A stretch of DNA of 24,643 nucleotides from Mesotaenium endlicherianum (Eukaryota > Streptophyta > Zygnematophyceae > Zygnematales > Mesotaeniaceae): assembly GCA_009602735.1 (NCBI GenBank), contig WELA01003469.1:510756-535398 (forward strand). Direction: 5' to 3'. How positions within the stretch are numbered: the first letter of the stretch is position 1; every line of letters starts with the position of its first letter. Made by a program: the position numbers and the translations under genes. Positions 1 to 11,254 of this stretch are shown in pieces. The notes under the pieces were generated by a model that saw only the letters and a list, made by a program, of their open reading frames with translations, did no database searches and was not told the origin of the DNA.

Positions 1-75
1 CTCCCTCCCTCCCTCTCCCCCCCTCTCTTTCTCGCTCTCCACCACCTTCTGCCTCCCTCCCCCCCTCTTCTGCCT
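1..75. repeat. CT-rich low-complexity tract
   Basis: Irregular CCCT/CTCT polypyrimidine tract at the left edge of the window. It has no coding meaning that I can see. Confidence 0.8.
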
Positions 76-2215
76 TTTTCAAAGGTGCACGTAAAGCTGA
101 GGCCTGGACAGTGAGGCAGCTTGGGGTCTTGAAGACTGAGCTCACAGGTGGGCGAGTGCAGGTTCTGGTATGGCATGCTGTATGAGAGGGACAGGGACAT
201 CACGCCCGTCATGTTCTGTGCCAGCCTCCTGCCAGGTGTCTGGCAGGTGGACTATCCGAAGTGCGATCGTCGCGCCCTCTTTGAGTCTGCCCTGTAGGAG
301 CATGGTGCGCACTCATCTGCTCACACAGCCTACACGTGCAACTGCCGGGAACGTGGACAGCTGTACATACGTGTAAATACATGCACATAGCTGCACGTAT
401 ACAAGCATAGGGAAGGTGTACATACTCGCCGTGCAGTGAGGAACTGGTCGTTAGGTTCAGAACATGCGAGCATGCGCTTGTCTAGAAAGCAGGCTGTTGG
501 GCAGGCTCACTGCTGCGCGGCTCCAGGTGCAAGTGACGTGTGAATACTGTAGACGGATCAAAAAATTTGTAACACTGTAGCACAAGGCGACAGTATGTGC
601 GGGCCAAATGCTGGCATCCGCGATCGAACTGCTAACACAGGTGTATAGAGCTTACCGTCAGATCATTACAGCAATATTGTCCGGAGAGGCGGGCCGCATG
701 TGCAGCGTATCTGGTAAAGGGTGGTGCTAACTCTTTGGTCATCATACGTAAAAGTCCAGTGTATACTAAGAAGAATCTTACACATGTAAGGAAAAGGCCC
801 GACAATTTGTTACATTTAAGCCCCAGATTCTGCTTAAAATCTTGCAAGTAATGGTAACGGCAACAACAAGCATGAGTCTCCGTGATGTTCAAATCCTTTT
901 AGAAGGAGGTGAACTGAGTGATCCAATAAGTGGTTGACGCTTGTGCTCCAAGTCTCGGGCCTTCCAAGTTCTCAGCAACAAGTGAGCGTGTGATATGTGG
1001 TATAAGCAGTGAGGCATTTTGGCATTACAGAATATTTTCAAACTGCAAGATTAATATGCCATTGAGATTCAAGAAAACGTGTGCTAGGTTAATTGCACGC
1101 AGATCAGACAGGGCGAGCTTGCATCGGCATCAGCTGTTGTTCACGAGCTTAAAAGCTCACGGATTCTCCAATAAGATCAATTAACTACAAGTGTTGGCGA
1201 AGACTACATCAGTGGCCAGACACCTCGCAGCTACACGGACAATCGATTTGTTGCTCAGCTCATGATGACACAACAAAATCGCAACAAGGAATGGATGTGC
1301 CGTACGAAACCAGCTCCTATGTAAATATTTGGAAGAGAGTCGTGCGAAAATGTAAGGAATGGCTTGACCGAGCACAGATTGGCTTTCGCTGCAGATGCAT
1401 GTACCATATCATCTAGCAGTGCAACTAGTCGGTTGAAGCCTCTTGGCCGCAACAAAGTGAGTTACTCCACAGCGTGGGACAGCTCGGGCTTCACCACAAA
1501 CATGCCACTAGCTTATGATATTAGCTCCTTCTTCAAACCCGAGCCAGAGATGGAACAATCGTGCTAAGTATTGCATGCTGGCATACATACATGAGAGTTG
1601 TGCTAGGTGAATAAATCTGATACCAATGTGCTTCAAGGCTACGTGGCAGTGGACCATGTGGCAGTGAACCGATATGACAGACAAACGACATGTTCACCAG
1701 CTACGCTAGGAAGTCCGACCCGTGTGAACTCGGATGCTGTCTCTGACAACCCGGATTTGAGTGTACCTCATTGCTCCCTACGCTACATCTCCGCCTCCCC
1801 AAGGCAGGCCCATAAGAATAATAATATACAAGAAGAGCGCCACGAGAAGCCCCGCAATGTGAGCACCTACCGCTACTCCTACACCTCAAACGCCTAACCC
1901 TAATCCTAAACCATGACCCGCCCCTCCCCCACCAGCATGCACCACCAGTGCCACCCTGCACAACCCCCGCCCTCCTTATCCCGGCAGAACTTGTCAGAGA
2001 GGCTGGGGCAGGCCGTTTGCATCCCTGTGTGCGTGTCTGGGCATCCCCCACACAGGTAATCAATTGAGATTGTGACTACACATCCAGATTGCCGCAGCTG
2101 GCGGGCACGTCCCGCCACCAGAATCCCAATGCCCAAACTGCAGGGCCAAGCCAAACCACGCCAGGCCAGGCCAATAGCCTGTGTGAAGAGGACCCATCAT
2201 TCGATCAGATAGTAC
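76..2215. other. Intergenic region, no gene recognised
   Basis: About 2.1 kb of mixed composition. The open frames are short and show no recognisable domain, no start-exon context and no matching splice sites. I see no RNA gene and no clear repeat array. The 3' UTR of the minus-strand PLAC8-family gene, whose stop codon is at 2216-2218, should lie at the right end of this stretch. Confidence 0.5.
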
Positions 2216-4093
2216 CTAGTGAAACCTGTTGGGGGCTTCCACCGGCAGGGGAGCCCTCAGAGGCTCCTGGCCCGGCTCCTCCCTCGGCCCCGCCTCCACC
2301 CCGTGCTGACAGCTGGCAGGCTCTCCCGGCACCCCGGGCCGCCTGCCGCCCTCTTTAGAGCCCAGGAGCACCCCGTCCCCCACCTGCGGCATCTCGATCG
2401 CCACGTGGCCCCCCTCCTTCGCATCCTCCCCGGCCCCGCCCTCGAGCCCCCCACCCAGCTCGCCACCCCGCACCCCCGCGGAGTGCGCGGCGTGTGCACG
2501 GGGGATGGGCCGGATCTCGTAGTGCTCGGCGGTGCGCACCTCCTGACAGAGCGCGCACAGCGGGCAGAAAAGCCAGGTGGCGCAGTCTGTGGCCTTGCCG
2601 TGGCCGCAGCAGCACGAGCTGGCGGGCAGGCGATAGGCCTCGCGCATCTGGATGCGCCAGTAGCCGCCGTACAGCAGCCCCAGCGCCGACGCGGCGATGC
2701 CCACGGCGCCGAGCACGCCGCGCGTGGTGGTGTCGTTGACGTTGATGGCGGCAAGGTCGAAGATGAGGAAGGGCGCAAACACGAAGAGCGCAAACGTGGC
2801 CGTGTGCACGAAGCGGTTGCCAAAGCCGAGGCGGTCCATGGTGCCGCCGTGCACGCAGAAGCAGCACAGCGTGCTGAGCACGCACACGCGCGCCACGGTG
2901 CCCGCGCTCTCGCCCTCGCTCTCCATCCCCCCGCGCTCCTCGTCGCCGCCGCCGCCGCCGCCTATGTTGCCGCAGCAGCAGCAGCAGCCCGTCAGCAGGC
3001 CCCCCTGCCACCGCGGGTCGCGCACCTCCTCCACCACCTCCTCCTCCGCCTCCGCTGCAACCGTGCCGGCAGTGCCGCCAGCGCCGCTGCGCACGACGCT
3101 GCCGGCCGCGCTGCCGCCCACGCCCCCGCCGCCCGCGCCGCGGCGGTGGAAGAAGGCCAGCGCGCGCGCGTGCATCGACTGCTTCTTGGCCACGCGCTGC
3201 TGCTCCTCCAGGGAGTACTCCTTCCAGGCCTCGCCGTCGCCGCCGGCGCCGTCGTCGTCATCGGTGTCGTAGTCGCGGTTGAGGGGGCTGAGCGAGTTGT
3301 AGAGGCCGGCGAACGCGGGGAACCCGATGGCGCCCGTGACGAAGATGGCAACGAGGAAGGCGGGGCGGTCGGCGCGCGAGTAGGCCCACGTCACGGCGGC
3401 CATGCCGTACTGGAAGATGCAGTTGAGCTGCAGGCACACGTTGACGACAAGCATGTGCTTCCACTCGTGGGGCTTGCGGCGGCCGCCCTTGCAGTAGAGG
3501 CGGCGCATGCGCACCACGTCCGCGGGGCGCCACCTGGCAAGCGCAATGGACGCGCGGATGCGCCCCGGGTGCAGCAGCAGCGCCATGAAGGTGAAGAGCG
3601 CCGTCAGGATCTGGCACTGGATCTCAAACCACGTGTTGCGCTGGCTCTTGCGCGGCAGCTCCGCGTTCAGCATACCCGTCATCACCAGAAACAGGATGGC
3701 GCCCGACACGCCCACCAGCACCACCCACACCAGCAGCGCCGCGTTCAGCGGCTGCCGCACCCACCACCTGGCATCGCGCCAGAGGTCCTTCCACAGCACC
3801 CGCCCGTACAGCGGCACGTCGATGCCCCGCCGCAGCGCCAGCCTGGCACTGCCGCCGCCGCCCTCGACCTCGGCGCCGCCAGCTGCTGCAGCGACGGCGT
3901 TGTCGTCGGGGACGCTCTGCGAGACCTCCTCGGCGGCGTCCGCGCGCCGCTTGAAGCTGGAGAAGGCGCCGCTGCCGCTGCCACTGCCGCTCCCCGCCGA
4001 TCCTCCCGACCTCAGCAGCTGGCGCCCCACAACCGCCGGCAGCGGGCGCCCCCCCCCGCCCTCCTTGGTGGCTGCTGCCCCTGCTGCTCCCCC

Positions 4094-4124
<31 letters not shown>

Positions 4125-4300
4125 ACTGCTGCTGGCGCCGGCTCGTGCGGCTGCGGCGCTACCTTGGGGGTGCCGATGCTGGCGCCGGAAGTACTAGCTG
4201 CAGCGCTTCTTGAGGGGGAGGGCTCTACCCTCGGAGCTGCGGCGCTCTGAACTGCGGCGCTCCCATCGACGTCAAACCTCTGGAGTGGAGGGCCGTCCAT
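2216..4300 (-). CDS. DUF2985 + PLAC8 multi-pass membrane protein
   Basis: Uninterrupted minus-strand frame of 694 codons from the ATG at 4300. This ATG (MDGPPLQRF) is preferred over an in-frame one 17 codons upstream (4351), although neither can be excluded. Residues 1-160 are Ala/Gly/Ser-rich and probably disordered. Residues about 165-345 match the DUF2985 region of plant PLAC8 proteins: a membrane segment near 187-208, then MTGMLNAELPRKSQR, RRLYCK and KPHEW, further hydrophobic segments near 284-303 and 314-333, and LYNSLSPLNRDYD. After an acidic and Gly-rich linker comes the PLAC8 part (about 428-596): DPRWQGGLL, a Cys run, MDRLGFGNRFVH, two membrane segments (about 499-546), YGGYWRIQMR and a Cys-rich block ending FCPLCALCQEVRTAEHYEI. 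The family includes plant cell-size regulators and metal- or calcium-related membrane proteins, but the role of this branch is not settled. The missing introns and long low-complexity inserts (about 385-425, 438-470 and the C-terminal 90 residues) are unusual. The domain call is firm and the function is not. Confidence 0.9.
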
Positions 4301-4529
4301 GGCGACGCGCCCACTGAGGCCTGCCAAAGGCGAACAATAGCGAGCGTGCATGCGTCAGAAACGCTTGCTGCTCCCTCCGGCGAGTCACGCCCTCTCCCAA
4401 CCTGCCCTGCCGAAGCCTGCCAAGGCCAGCCGAGGCGAGTGTGTCGTGCAGGCACACGTGAGTAAGAAGGCTTTTCTGCTCTCTTTCGGCGAGCCACGTG
4501 CGTCTCCTAACCCTTCAGTGTGCACACTT

Positions 4530-4540
4530 CCCCCCCCCCN
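4530..4540. other. C run ending in N (unresolved assembly point)
   Basis: Ten C bases followed by a single N. It lies between the 5' end of the PLAC8-family gene and the truncated 3' end of the LysM gene. It is probably a collapsed or poorly filled gap, and sequence may be missing here. Confidence 0.75.
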
Positions 4541-5228
4541 TTGTTTCAAACATTCCAGCTTTTAAGTAATATCAGTAGCAGTTACTGCTTAGCCAACTCC
4601 CTTATGCACCCCCGAGTATGACATTCCCTCAAAACCTAGTGTATGCTGAGCACCTGCATTAGTCTCTCGTCAAATTCTCTTGCTATCACTCTCTTCTGCA
4701 TAAAATACATCACAAACTCTTGCAGGACAAACCCGGCACACCAACAACCTTTGCAGTCACAATCCCCTGTTTTCACACAAATGCAGATATCTTTGTCGCT
4801 CTGTCCCATCCCTTCATATCTCATAGAAATATTAAGGTGCATATGATCAAAACATTTCACAAAAGAGTAATCATACCCTCTGAACAAGAGGAACAGGTAT
4901 TGATTGTTGCTAAGCATCCCCTCATAAGGCCCCCGTGTTTGACCTCACATTTACTGTCCACCTAAACGTCGCCAAGGCCTCCCCACTTACTAACCTTCTT
5001 AAGCTGACAAAGTAGAAAATCCCCTCCATGAAAGTATCACAAGACAAATAGCAATACCACCTTCCCAAAAGAGGTGGGGCAACTCAAACAGTGACAATCC
5101 ACATTATTGGTACTATCCTCGCACCATTCAACACAGCCCAAAAAATCACCCACAACCAAATGGGCACAGGCATGCAACCAATTAGGTAACATGCAAGTGC
5201 AAGCCTACGAGGGAGGAAGCTTGCATAC

Positions 5229-6318
5229 CCGGTATCTGCGAGCAAGGCCGTACAGAGTGTCCCCACGCTGCACAGTGTGGGTGCGCAGAGCCTTCTTGAC
5301 AGAGTCGCCAGCCTGGTGGGCCTTGTGGTCAATGTTCTTTGCCAAGCCCTTCCCACGGTTGAAGAGACCATTCTTTGCCTCCTCCCCACGTGCCTTTAAG
5401 TCCTCACCAAAATCCTTGGCTTCATTGCGAGCCCCCCGGAACCTCCCCTCCACCTGCCACATTGCCACCCCAAACAATCACAACATTGAGCTCGAGTTCA
5501 AAATTACTTACCCAAGCTGGCGAGGACAAAAACAGAATAGTAGTTTCTGGCTCACGCATTACATAATTTTATGTACATAAAGTCTGCAGATCAGTAATGT
5601 ACTTGGATTATTAACACAAGCCATGTAAAAAGTCCTGAGATGCAGTCAGCAACAGCAGGACCTTTTTTACAGTAGGCAACAGATGTATGAGCCAAGAGTG
5701 ACTGCCTTTTGAACTGTACTGCAACCTAATAATGTGCCTATTCTGCAGTCTTGAGCCAACTCCAGTCCACGAGCATAACAAGCAATAACATGTGCATGGT
5801 AGCATTTCTAGAACATTAAGCCCAGCACACCAACAGCTTACCTTCTACACAGGATGCATGGATCAGTACAATAGAAACATGCAAGGACTCACGTTAGGTC
5901 TAAATTCACCGAACTTTCCAAACTCAAAGAGTGCAAAAAAAAAGCTGACTCATCGAAAGCTCAACATCACATACATGCCCTTCATTATTAAGTGGTCTTG
6001 AGACTGTTAGCAAACTGGTACCAGACTCATGTGCTACTGCAGCACACACTTTATGCAATGCCTACATATGCCAGTTAAAGTAGCTCCGAAAGAGGCTGGA
6101 CATACCTCACGGCCAGTGTCGCGGCTCCTGTTGTAAACTTCGTTTGTCTTCTTCTGGCCGCTTCTCGATTGAAGCCAGCTGATACCAATGCCGGCCGCCA
6201 ACACGACACCAAATACCTTAGCAAGCTGCTCGCCATTTACACCGTCCTTCTTGCCCTCGGAGTTGCCATTTGGGGCGTCTTTCTTTGCAGGGGGCGCAGC
6301 AGGTGGAGTAGAAGACAT
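5229..6318 (-). CDS. Membrane-anchored LysM-domain protein, 3' exon(s) not found
   Basis: Two exons join in phase 0. Exon 1 is 6318-6106 (71 codons, ATG at 6318, donor gag|gtatgt). Exon 2 is 5453-5229 (75 codons, acceptor ggcag|gtg, donor cgg|gtatgc). The N terminus (MSSTPPAAPPAKKDAPNGNS) is Pro/Lys-rich. Residues about 35-49 (VFGVVLAAGIGISWL) form one short hydrophobic segment, likely a membrane anchor. Residues 72-128 are charged and probably helical (NEAKDFGEDLKARGEEAKN). The LysM motif starts at 129 with HTVQRGDTLYGLARRYR and is cut at the exon end. A whole LysM is about 44 residues, so the rest must lie in a later exon. I could not find it between 5228 and 4541, and an N at 4540 marks a gap. 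Reading through the donor adds only VCKLPPS before a stop. LysM modules bind GlcNAc-containing glycans in many proteins, but ligand and compartment are unknown here. A splice-like sequence just before the ATG (gatgcag) suggests a 5' UTR intron. Confidence 0.72.
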
Positions 6319-7809
6319 GGTCAAGCTGCATCCCAGAAGATGGCAACAAATTAGCAGATGCAGATAGACCTCATATAAAACACATTGCAGCTTCAGAACT
6401 ATGTGTAAGTCTTCAATAAGCCTGCAAGTGCAGGATAGCACAAGGACTATTGCTAAATGTCATGTCTGGCCGGCATGTAAAAACATCAGCAAAGCATGTC
6501 AATTTCGGCAACACTAAACTGCAAATTCGGATACATTGGGTCCTCCCAAGAGTCAGACATTGTGGTAGCCAATATATCCTGCTATTTTCGTCCTCAAAAG
6601 CCAACGATATACGAAAACAAAGCAAGATTTTGTCATGCAAAAAATGCTGTAATTTTTCTATGGGAAAATATGAACATTAAATCTTATGTTCAAAATCTAA
6701 CACACGCTCGGATGTAATACTGTTACGTGAAGCAGAGAAGGAAATTACCCCTACCTTTTTTTAAAGAGACGCGCAGATTGAAGAACGAGCTAGCTGCAAC
6801 TTGGACAAGCGATGTCTTGGAGATATGGGCGTTCACTTATATTGGAGAGAATCGCTTACGAACAATATGAAGCCAACAGACAGGTGAGTGAGCATTTAGT
6901 GATTGGTTCGTTTCCAGTAGAGAGTTCTTGTAGAGCTTTGGCTTGCTCAGGTTGGTCGGGGAATTGATCAAGATCCGAGCCTTAAGCCAGAGCTGGCAAC
7001 AATGTGCCAGAGCAAGCCCTGGCTTGCTTGCTGCTTCGGAATTTCTTGCTCTGAGTCTCATCGCAGATCATCTCTGTGCTGGATAGCTTTTGCACGTGCC
7101 AAGTGTCTACATTTAGTCAATCCCGCTACTACCTTCCAGCTGGACCGGCCCCTGCAGACTGCTGCAGACAATTGATTCGTGAAGCGGGTGAAGGGTGGTA
7201 AAGCGTGACGAATTTCTCATCAGGTACAGCTGGAAGCAGCTGGTAGATTTTAATACCGTCAACCACCCTCACTGTCAGAATTGTCCGTAACGGGCATGGT
7301 AAATATGGTACCAATCAAGAAGTATGTTTTTGCTTTCAATATTTTCCTTAATTTGCCTACTATGCCTATAATAGTTCGAACTGGCTAATATTTGTGGGAA
7401 GTACATAGATATAACGATAAAAATTGCTGGGGCACGCTTGGGGCAATGCTTGGTGTATATGCTGTGGAAAAGGATTTGCTCAATTGTTGCTGGTCGCTCC
7501 AATACGCCTCTGAAGCCAGGTGCGTGCATGATGATAGGCTTGGCCGCCCTCACTAGCCCTCACGCCTACCTCACACTGCCTCAAGCTGTCCGGTCCAGTC
7601 TGCTGAGAACGGCCGATGAATCTTGACCACTCCTGCCAGACAACGCTCGTCAACGAGACTTGATGTCCAGCGACGTCTGCTTGTAAAATTGTCATTGTTC
7701 AAGTAATAAAATTCGAAACTAACCACTAGAGATGCATTTTGGAATCTTTCGAGGTGCCTCAGGCTTCAGCCCTCGCATGACCAGCGCACCTTTAGGATCG
7801 TTCGTGCAA
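6319..7809. other. Intergenic region upstream of the LysM gene
   Basis: About 1.5 kb of AT-richer DNA. It should hold the promoter and 5' UTR of the minus-strand LysM gene. No other gene, RNA gene or repeat array was recognised. The open frames here are short and lack domain signatures. Confidence 0.45.
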
Positions 7810-8936
7810 GGGCAAATTACCAAAGTAGCACTCCAACTTTCGTTTATTCTACAAATAGCACTCCCAAGTTTCGTTATTACAAAACTAGCACTCGCGCATG
7901 TAAGGCGAGTCCACGTAGGTTTTACACGATAAATTGACGTGCCACACGAATTCGCACGCGACCCAACCTGACACACCACTTCTCTCTTTCCCTTCCAAAA
8001 TCGACCACCACCGCTTCTCCAGCTGCCCAATTTCACGAACCAAACTACCTAAGGACGCCCAAAAATTGGACCACAGGTATTTTCGTGACCTATTTCTTGC
8101 GCCTTTATTTTCTAACCCTATATTTTCTTGAGAGACTATATTCATCGCATTCTCTGCTATTTCAGGTAGGAACGTAATCACAAGTAGCTACTTGTAGCGG
8201 CTGAGTCAAGTGGTTAGTTACTATGGCACATTGCCATTGAGGTTGCCTGTGGCTATCCTTTCCTATTTGTAAGCATGTTGCTCCTGGGACCATTCCTCAC
8301 GTCCTACATTTAACCGCCACGTTTTACCTATATTTAACCACCATAAGAAGTACCTATAGTTGACCCGCCGAGGTTTAGACCCAACTATGGAGTTCGAAAA
8401 GTCGTCTTCGATTTGGAGGCGCGGCAAAGCGGTCAATGCCTTCGAAAAGTTTTGGTGAGTAATATGAAGGTAGCGACAATGTGTCCACCCGAAATTTGGC
8501 GTCCTTGGGCAGTTTGGATCGCGAAGGTGGGTCAGTTACAAAAGTGGTGGTGGAAGATTTTGGAAACGAAAGAGAGAAATGGTGTGTCAGGGTCGCGTGC
8601 GAATTCGTGTGGCACGTCATTTGATTAAGTAAGGCCTACGTGGCCTGACCTAACATGCGCGAGTGCTAGTTTTGAAATAACAAAACTTGGAGTGCTAGAT
8701 TTTGAAATAAACGAAAGGTGGAGTGCTACTTTGGTAATTTGCCTATTTTGGAAGCGAAAGAGAGAAGTGGTGTGTCAGGTAGGGTCGCGTGCGAATTCGT
8801 GTGGCACGTCAATTGATCGTGTAAAACCTACGTGGACTCGCCTTACATGCGTGAGTGCTAGTTTTGTAATAACGAAACTTGGGAGTGCTATTTCTAGCAT
8901 AAACGAAAGTTGGAGTGCTACTTAGGTAATTTGCCC
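7810..8936. mobile_element. Fold-back/TIR element, probably a non-autonomous DNA transposon
   Basis: The two ends are inverted copies: GGGCAAATTACC begins at 7810 and GGTAATTTGCCC ends at 8936. The left arm is about 7810-8064. The right side carries two inverted copies of it: a nearly identical partial one (8936-8743) and a more diverged, fuller one (8742 to about 8497). Inside each arm an octamer TAGCACTC or close variant recurs about three times, followed by shared blocks such as GACGTGCCACACGAATTCGC and a polypyrimidine stretch. The central part (about 8076-8496) contains no recognisable transposase. Long inverted arms with GGGCAAATTACC-type ends resemble plant Mutator-like or fold-back elements, which is inference. 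I found no convincing target-site duplication next to either end. Confidence 0.7.
8743..8936 (-). repeat. Second, tandem copy of the right inverted arm
   Basis: This 194-base copy aligns in inverse orientation with 7810 to about 8003 with only scattered mismatches, closer than the adjacent copy ending at 8742. Both right-side copies share the blocks around AAAGAGAGAA, GGTGTGTCAGG and CGCGTGCGAATTCGTGTGGC. The arrangement suggests a nested insertion or an unequal duplication of one arm. Confidence 0.75.
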
Positions 8937-10130
8937 AATTTCAAGCAATCTCGCAGCCAGGTTGAGCAGCAGCGAGCAGCTGCAAGCAGCACTCACTGCC
9001 ACTTCTGCTCCTGCCTGCTCCTGCCTGCTCCAATCTGCTCCAGTCTGCTCAGTTGACGCTGGTCGAACAATATAGCCCGGCGAATCGGCGACCTGAGGGG
9101 AGCATGTGACGCCGGCTTTTAGTGACTTGGAGTGTGAACAGCTCCCAACTCAGGTAACATGGGAGCCCCGGGTGTTCATGTTTTGTCTGATACATGGTCA
9201 CTGCGTGATTAATTCTGATGCTTGCAGCGTATAAGAGGATGCCTGCATGTGAAATGAAATATAAATTTCTGGGCTCTGAAGAAGCAGGGGTGAGCTAGGG
9301 ATTACATTTCCATGACGTAAGTTTTTTAATCCCAGCTCTCTCCGTGCAGCTTTGGTTTATATTTATGCACACGCATGCAGCCGCCTATGCGAGACTAATT
9401 GTTCGTGGCGCATGATCGAGTCGGCCATCAATAGCAGTATTCATCTCAATTGACTGCGTGTTTCCGCTACGGTCGTAGTCTCAGTCAAGAAAGTACATTT
9501 GTCTGTCTGAATTCAGCAGTGATCGATGTCGCTCCTATAGAGTACATTCTTTTGCTCTGCCTATGCCTCTAAATTCTGTTGCCATGTCTCCTACACTTGC
9601 CTATCCTTTGTACGAAAGCTTGACTCCTTCTGTTTGTGCATGTATGAGCTCCCCAAATGTGCATTTGCTGGTAATAGTTTGTTTTCGGCTGCGAGAACAA
9701 ATGCTATGAAGATCATCCATCCCTTGCTCGTACCCTTGCCATTTGTCCTGAATCTGTGTCTTCTGTGTAACCTAAGTGTACGTTCAGACCTTTCGCTTGA
9801 TAGCAAGTCACAGTGTCTCTTGGCTGGCTCTTCAGTGCAGGTACCACATCCTTGCAATCCAACTATGCATCATAAATTACTCTCTACTCTCTATAGTCAC
9901 ATGCACGAGGGCTTATGTGCAGGAGAAGACTCTCATCTATATGTACTCCGAGCGCAGCTAGGTGGCCCCCCCCCCACCCCCCCGAGGGGCTATTGTCATG
10001 GATGTGATAAGGTCGAGTGAAAGCGTTGCAATCTAAGTGGACCAAGCCTCCACTGCCTGAGTGTTAGAGTCAGGACCCATGGCGAGAAGAGTGGCCCGTT
10101 GGCAGAGGTGGGGCTAATCCCCAACAGGGC
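8937..10130. other. Region without a recognised gene
   Basis: About 1.2 kb. Positions 8990-9055 hold short imprecise repeats of CTGCTC/CCTGCTC. Positions 9963-9985 hold a C-rich run. A frame from about 10048 to 10210 on the plus strand reads like coding sequence (GLIPNRAQKFDNLPLTDG then GTFSLQLES) before a stop, but it has no start codon, recognisable domain or partner exon, so it is not called as a gene. Confidence 0.4.
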
Positions 10131-10385
10131 TCAAAAGTTTGACAACTTGCCGCTGACGGACGGACTGCCAGAGGGCACCTTCTCGCTACAGCTGGAGTCG
10201 CCACAAGCTTGAGGAGAAGGGGCCTGTGGGTCTTGCTTTCCAACTTTGTTAGGCGACAGAGACGTGAGAGACGTGGGTTTTGTTTCAGTCGCTCCAATCA
10301 CTCTCTTTGGCAACCAACGGCGGAAACTTCCACCACTATCTAAAGCAAGAAGGCGTCCTCGCTTCTTGCCCTTCAAAGCAGAGCA
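10131..10385 (-). CDS. Possible terminal exon of an unrecognised gene
   Basis: Minus-strand open frame from a candidate acceptor (gtctag|tgc, exon from 10385) to a stop at 10131-10133. It encodes a basic start (KGKKRGRLLALDSGGSFRRW) followed by a Ser/Pro/Lys-rich tail ending SGKLSNF. The composition suits a nuclear or nucleolar protein tail, but I recognise no domain. It may belong with the MAKRGKKK frame at 11494 on the same strand. I could not connect the two with convincing splice sites. It could also be a chance frame. Confidence 0.22.
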   Translation of the reverse strand, partial: CSALKGKKRGRLLALDSGGSFRRWLPKRVIGATETKPTSLTSLSPNKVGKQDPQAPSPQACGDSSCSEKVPSGSPSVSGKLSNF

Positions 10386-11254
10386 CTAGACACAGGCATG
10401 CTGATTTTGGGACATGGAAAGAGCTCCTTCTCAACACACAACTATCAAAGAGTGCGGAGGATATAGTCCAACAATATGAAAAGGAGCCCTTGAAACAAAA
10501 TCCACCACCAAGCACCTCTACCCTAGCTAGTTCGTGCATTCATAGTGAGGTGGTACGTTGAAAAGAGGAGCATCAACATCCCTCACTCGACTGCTTCTAA
10601 CCAGCAAGGCGCAAAATCTTTCTCCTAACAACAGGGAACGCAACAGGAAGGGTAGAATTTCAACTGTTCTTCCAAACGCTAGCCGCTGATGATCAAATCT
10701 GCAGGTGCTTTGACCCCGATCAACGCTACAGCCAGAGAGTGGCACTTCTTAAGACATTACGAATTGTATTTATCCTAAGTTTCTGCTTGCGGACAGACAA
10801 GACAGGCATAGCACTTGCTAGAACTTTAGTCCCTTTCTGCTGACGTCAATGCCCCTCGTCACATGAAACAACTGGTGATGCATCATCTATCAAAAGAGAA
10901 AGAAACAACTCACGTGTGAAGTAACGGTAGTCGTTAACTCAAATGTCCCTCAGTTCGTGGGTAGCCATCAACCAAGGGCACAGAGCTCCAATCTCTGAGC
11001 TGGAAGCATCTTTAAAGTGAATCAAAGTGAAGATGAAGACTAAAATGAAAACATTTCTAGCAGAAATGCACCCGAAACAAAAACACAGCACTACCTTAAC
11101 GGCTGTTGAAGGAATTTTCACAAGCAAAAGTCCTTTAGGTGCGCCACGGACTTCATTTTATGTAAGATCCAGAATGTGAAGTAGATTTCGAGGCTGGCGG
11201 AGACTGGCAACTCTACAAGCATGTCCGACCTACTGTCTCGGCACTCGACTATTT

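Noticed and set aside
1893..1913. Telomere-like CCTAACCCTAATCCTAAACC phrase
   Set aside because: There are only about three imperfect units, no array and no chromosome-end context, so chance or a tiny interstitial relic is more likely.
2219..4213. Long plus-strand open frame (664 codons) opposite the PLAC8-family gene
   Set aside because: It is an antisense shadow of a GC-rich gene. Its product is Ala/Arg/His-rich with no domain, whereas the minus strand shows conserved DUF2985 and PLAC8 motifs.
7810..8936. CRISPR-like reading of the repeated TAGCACTC units
   Set aside because: The units are short, imperfect and arranged as inverted arms, without regular unique spacers, and the genome is eukaryotic.
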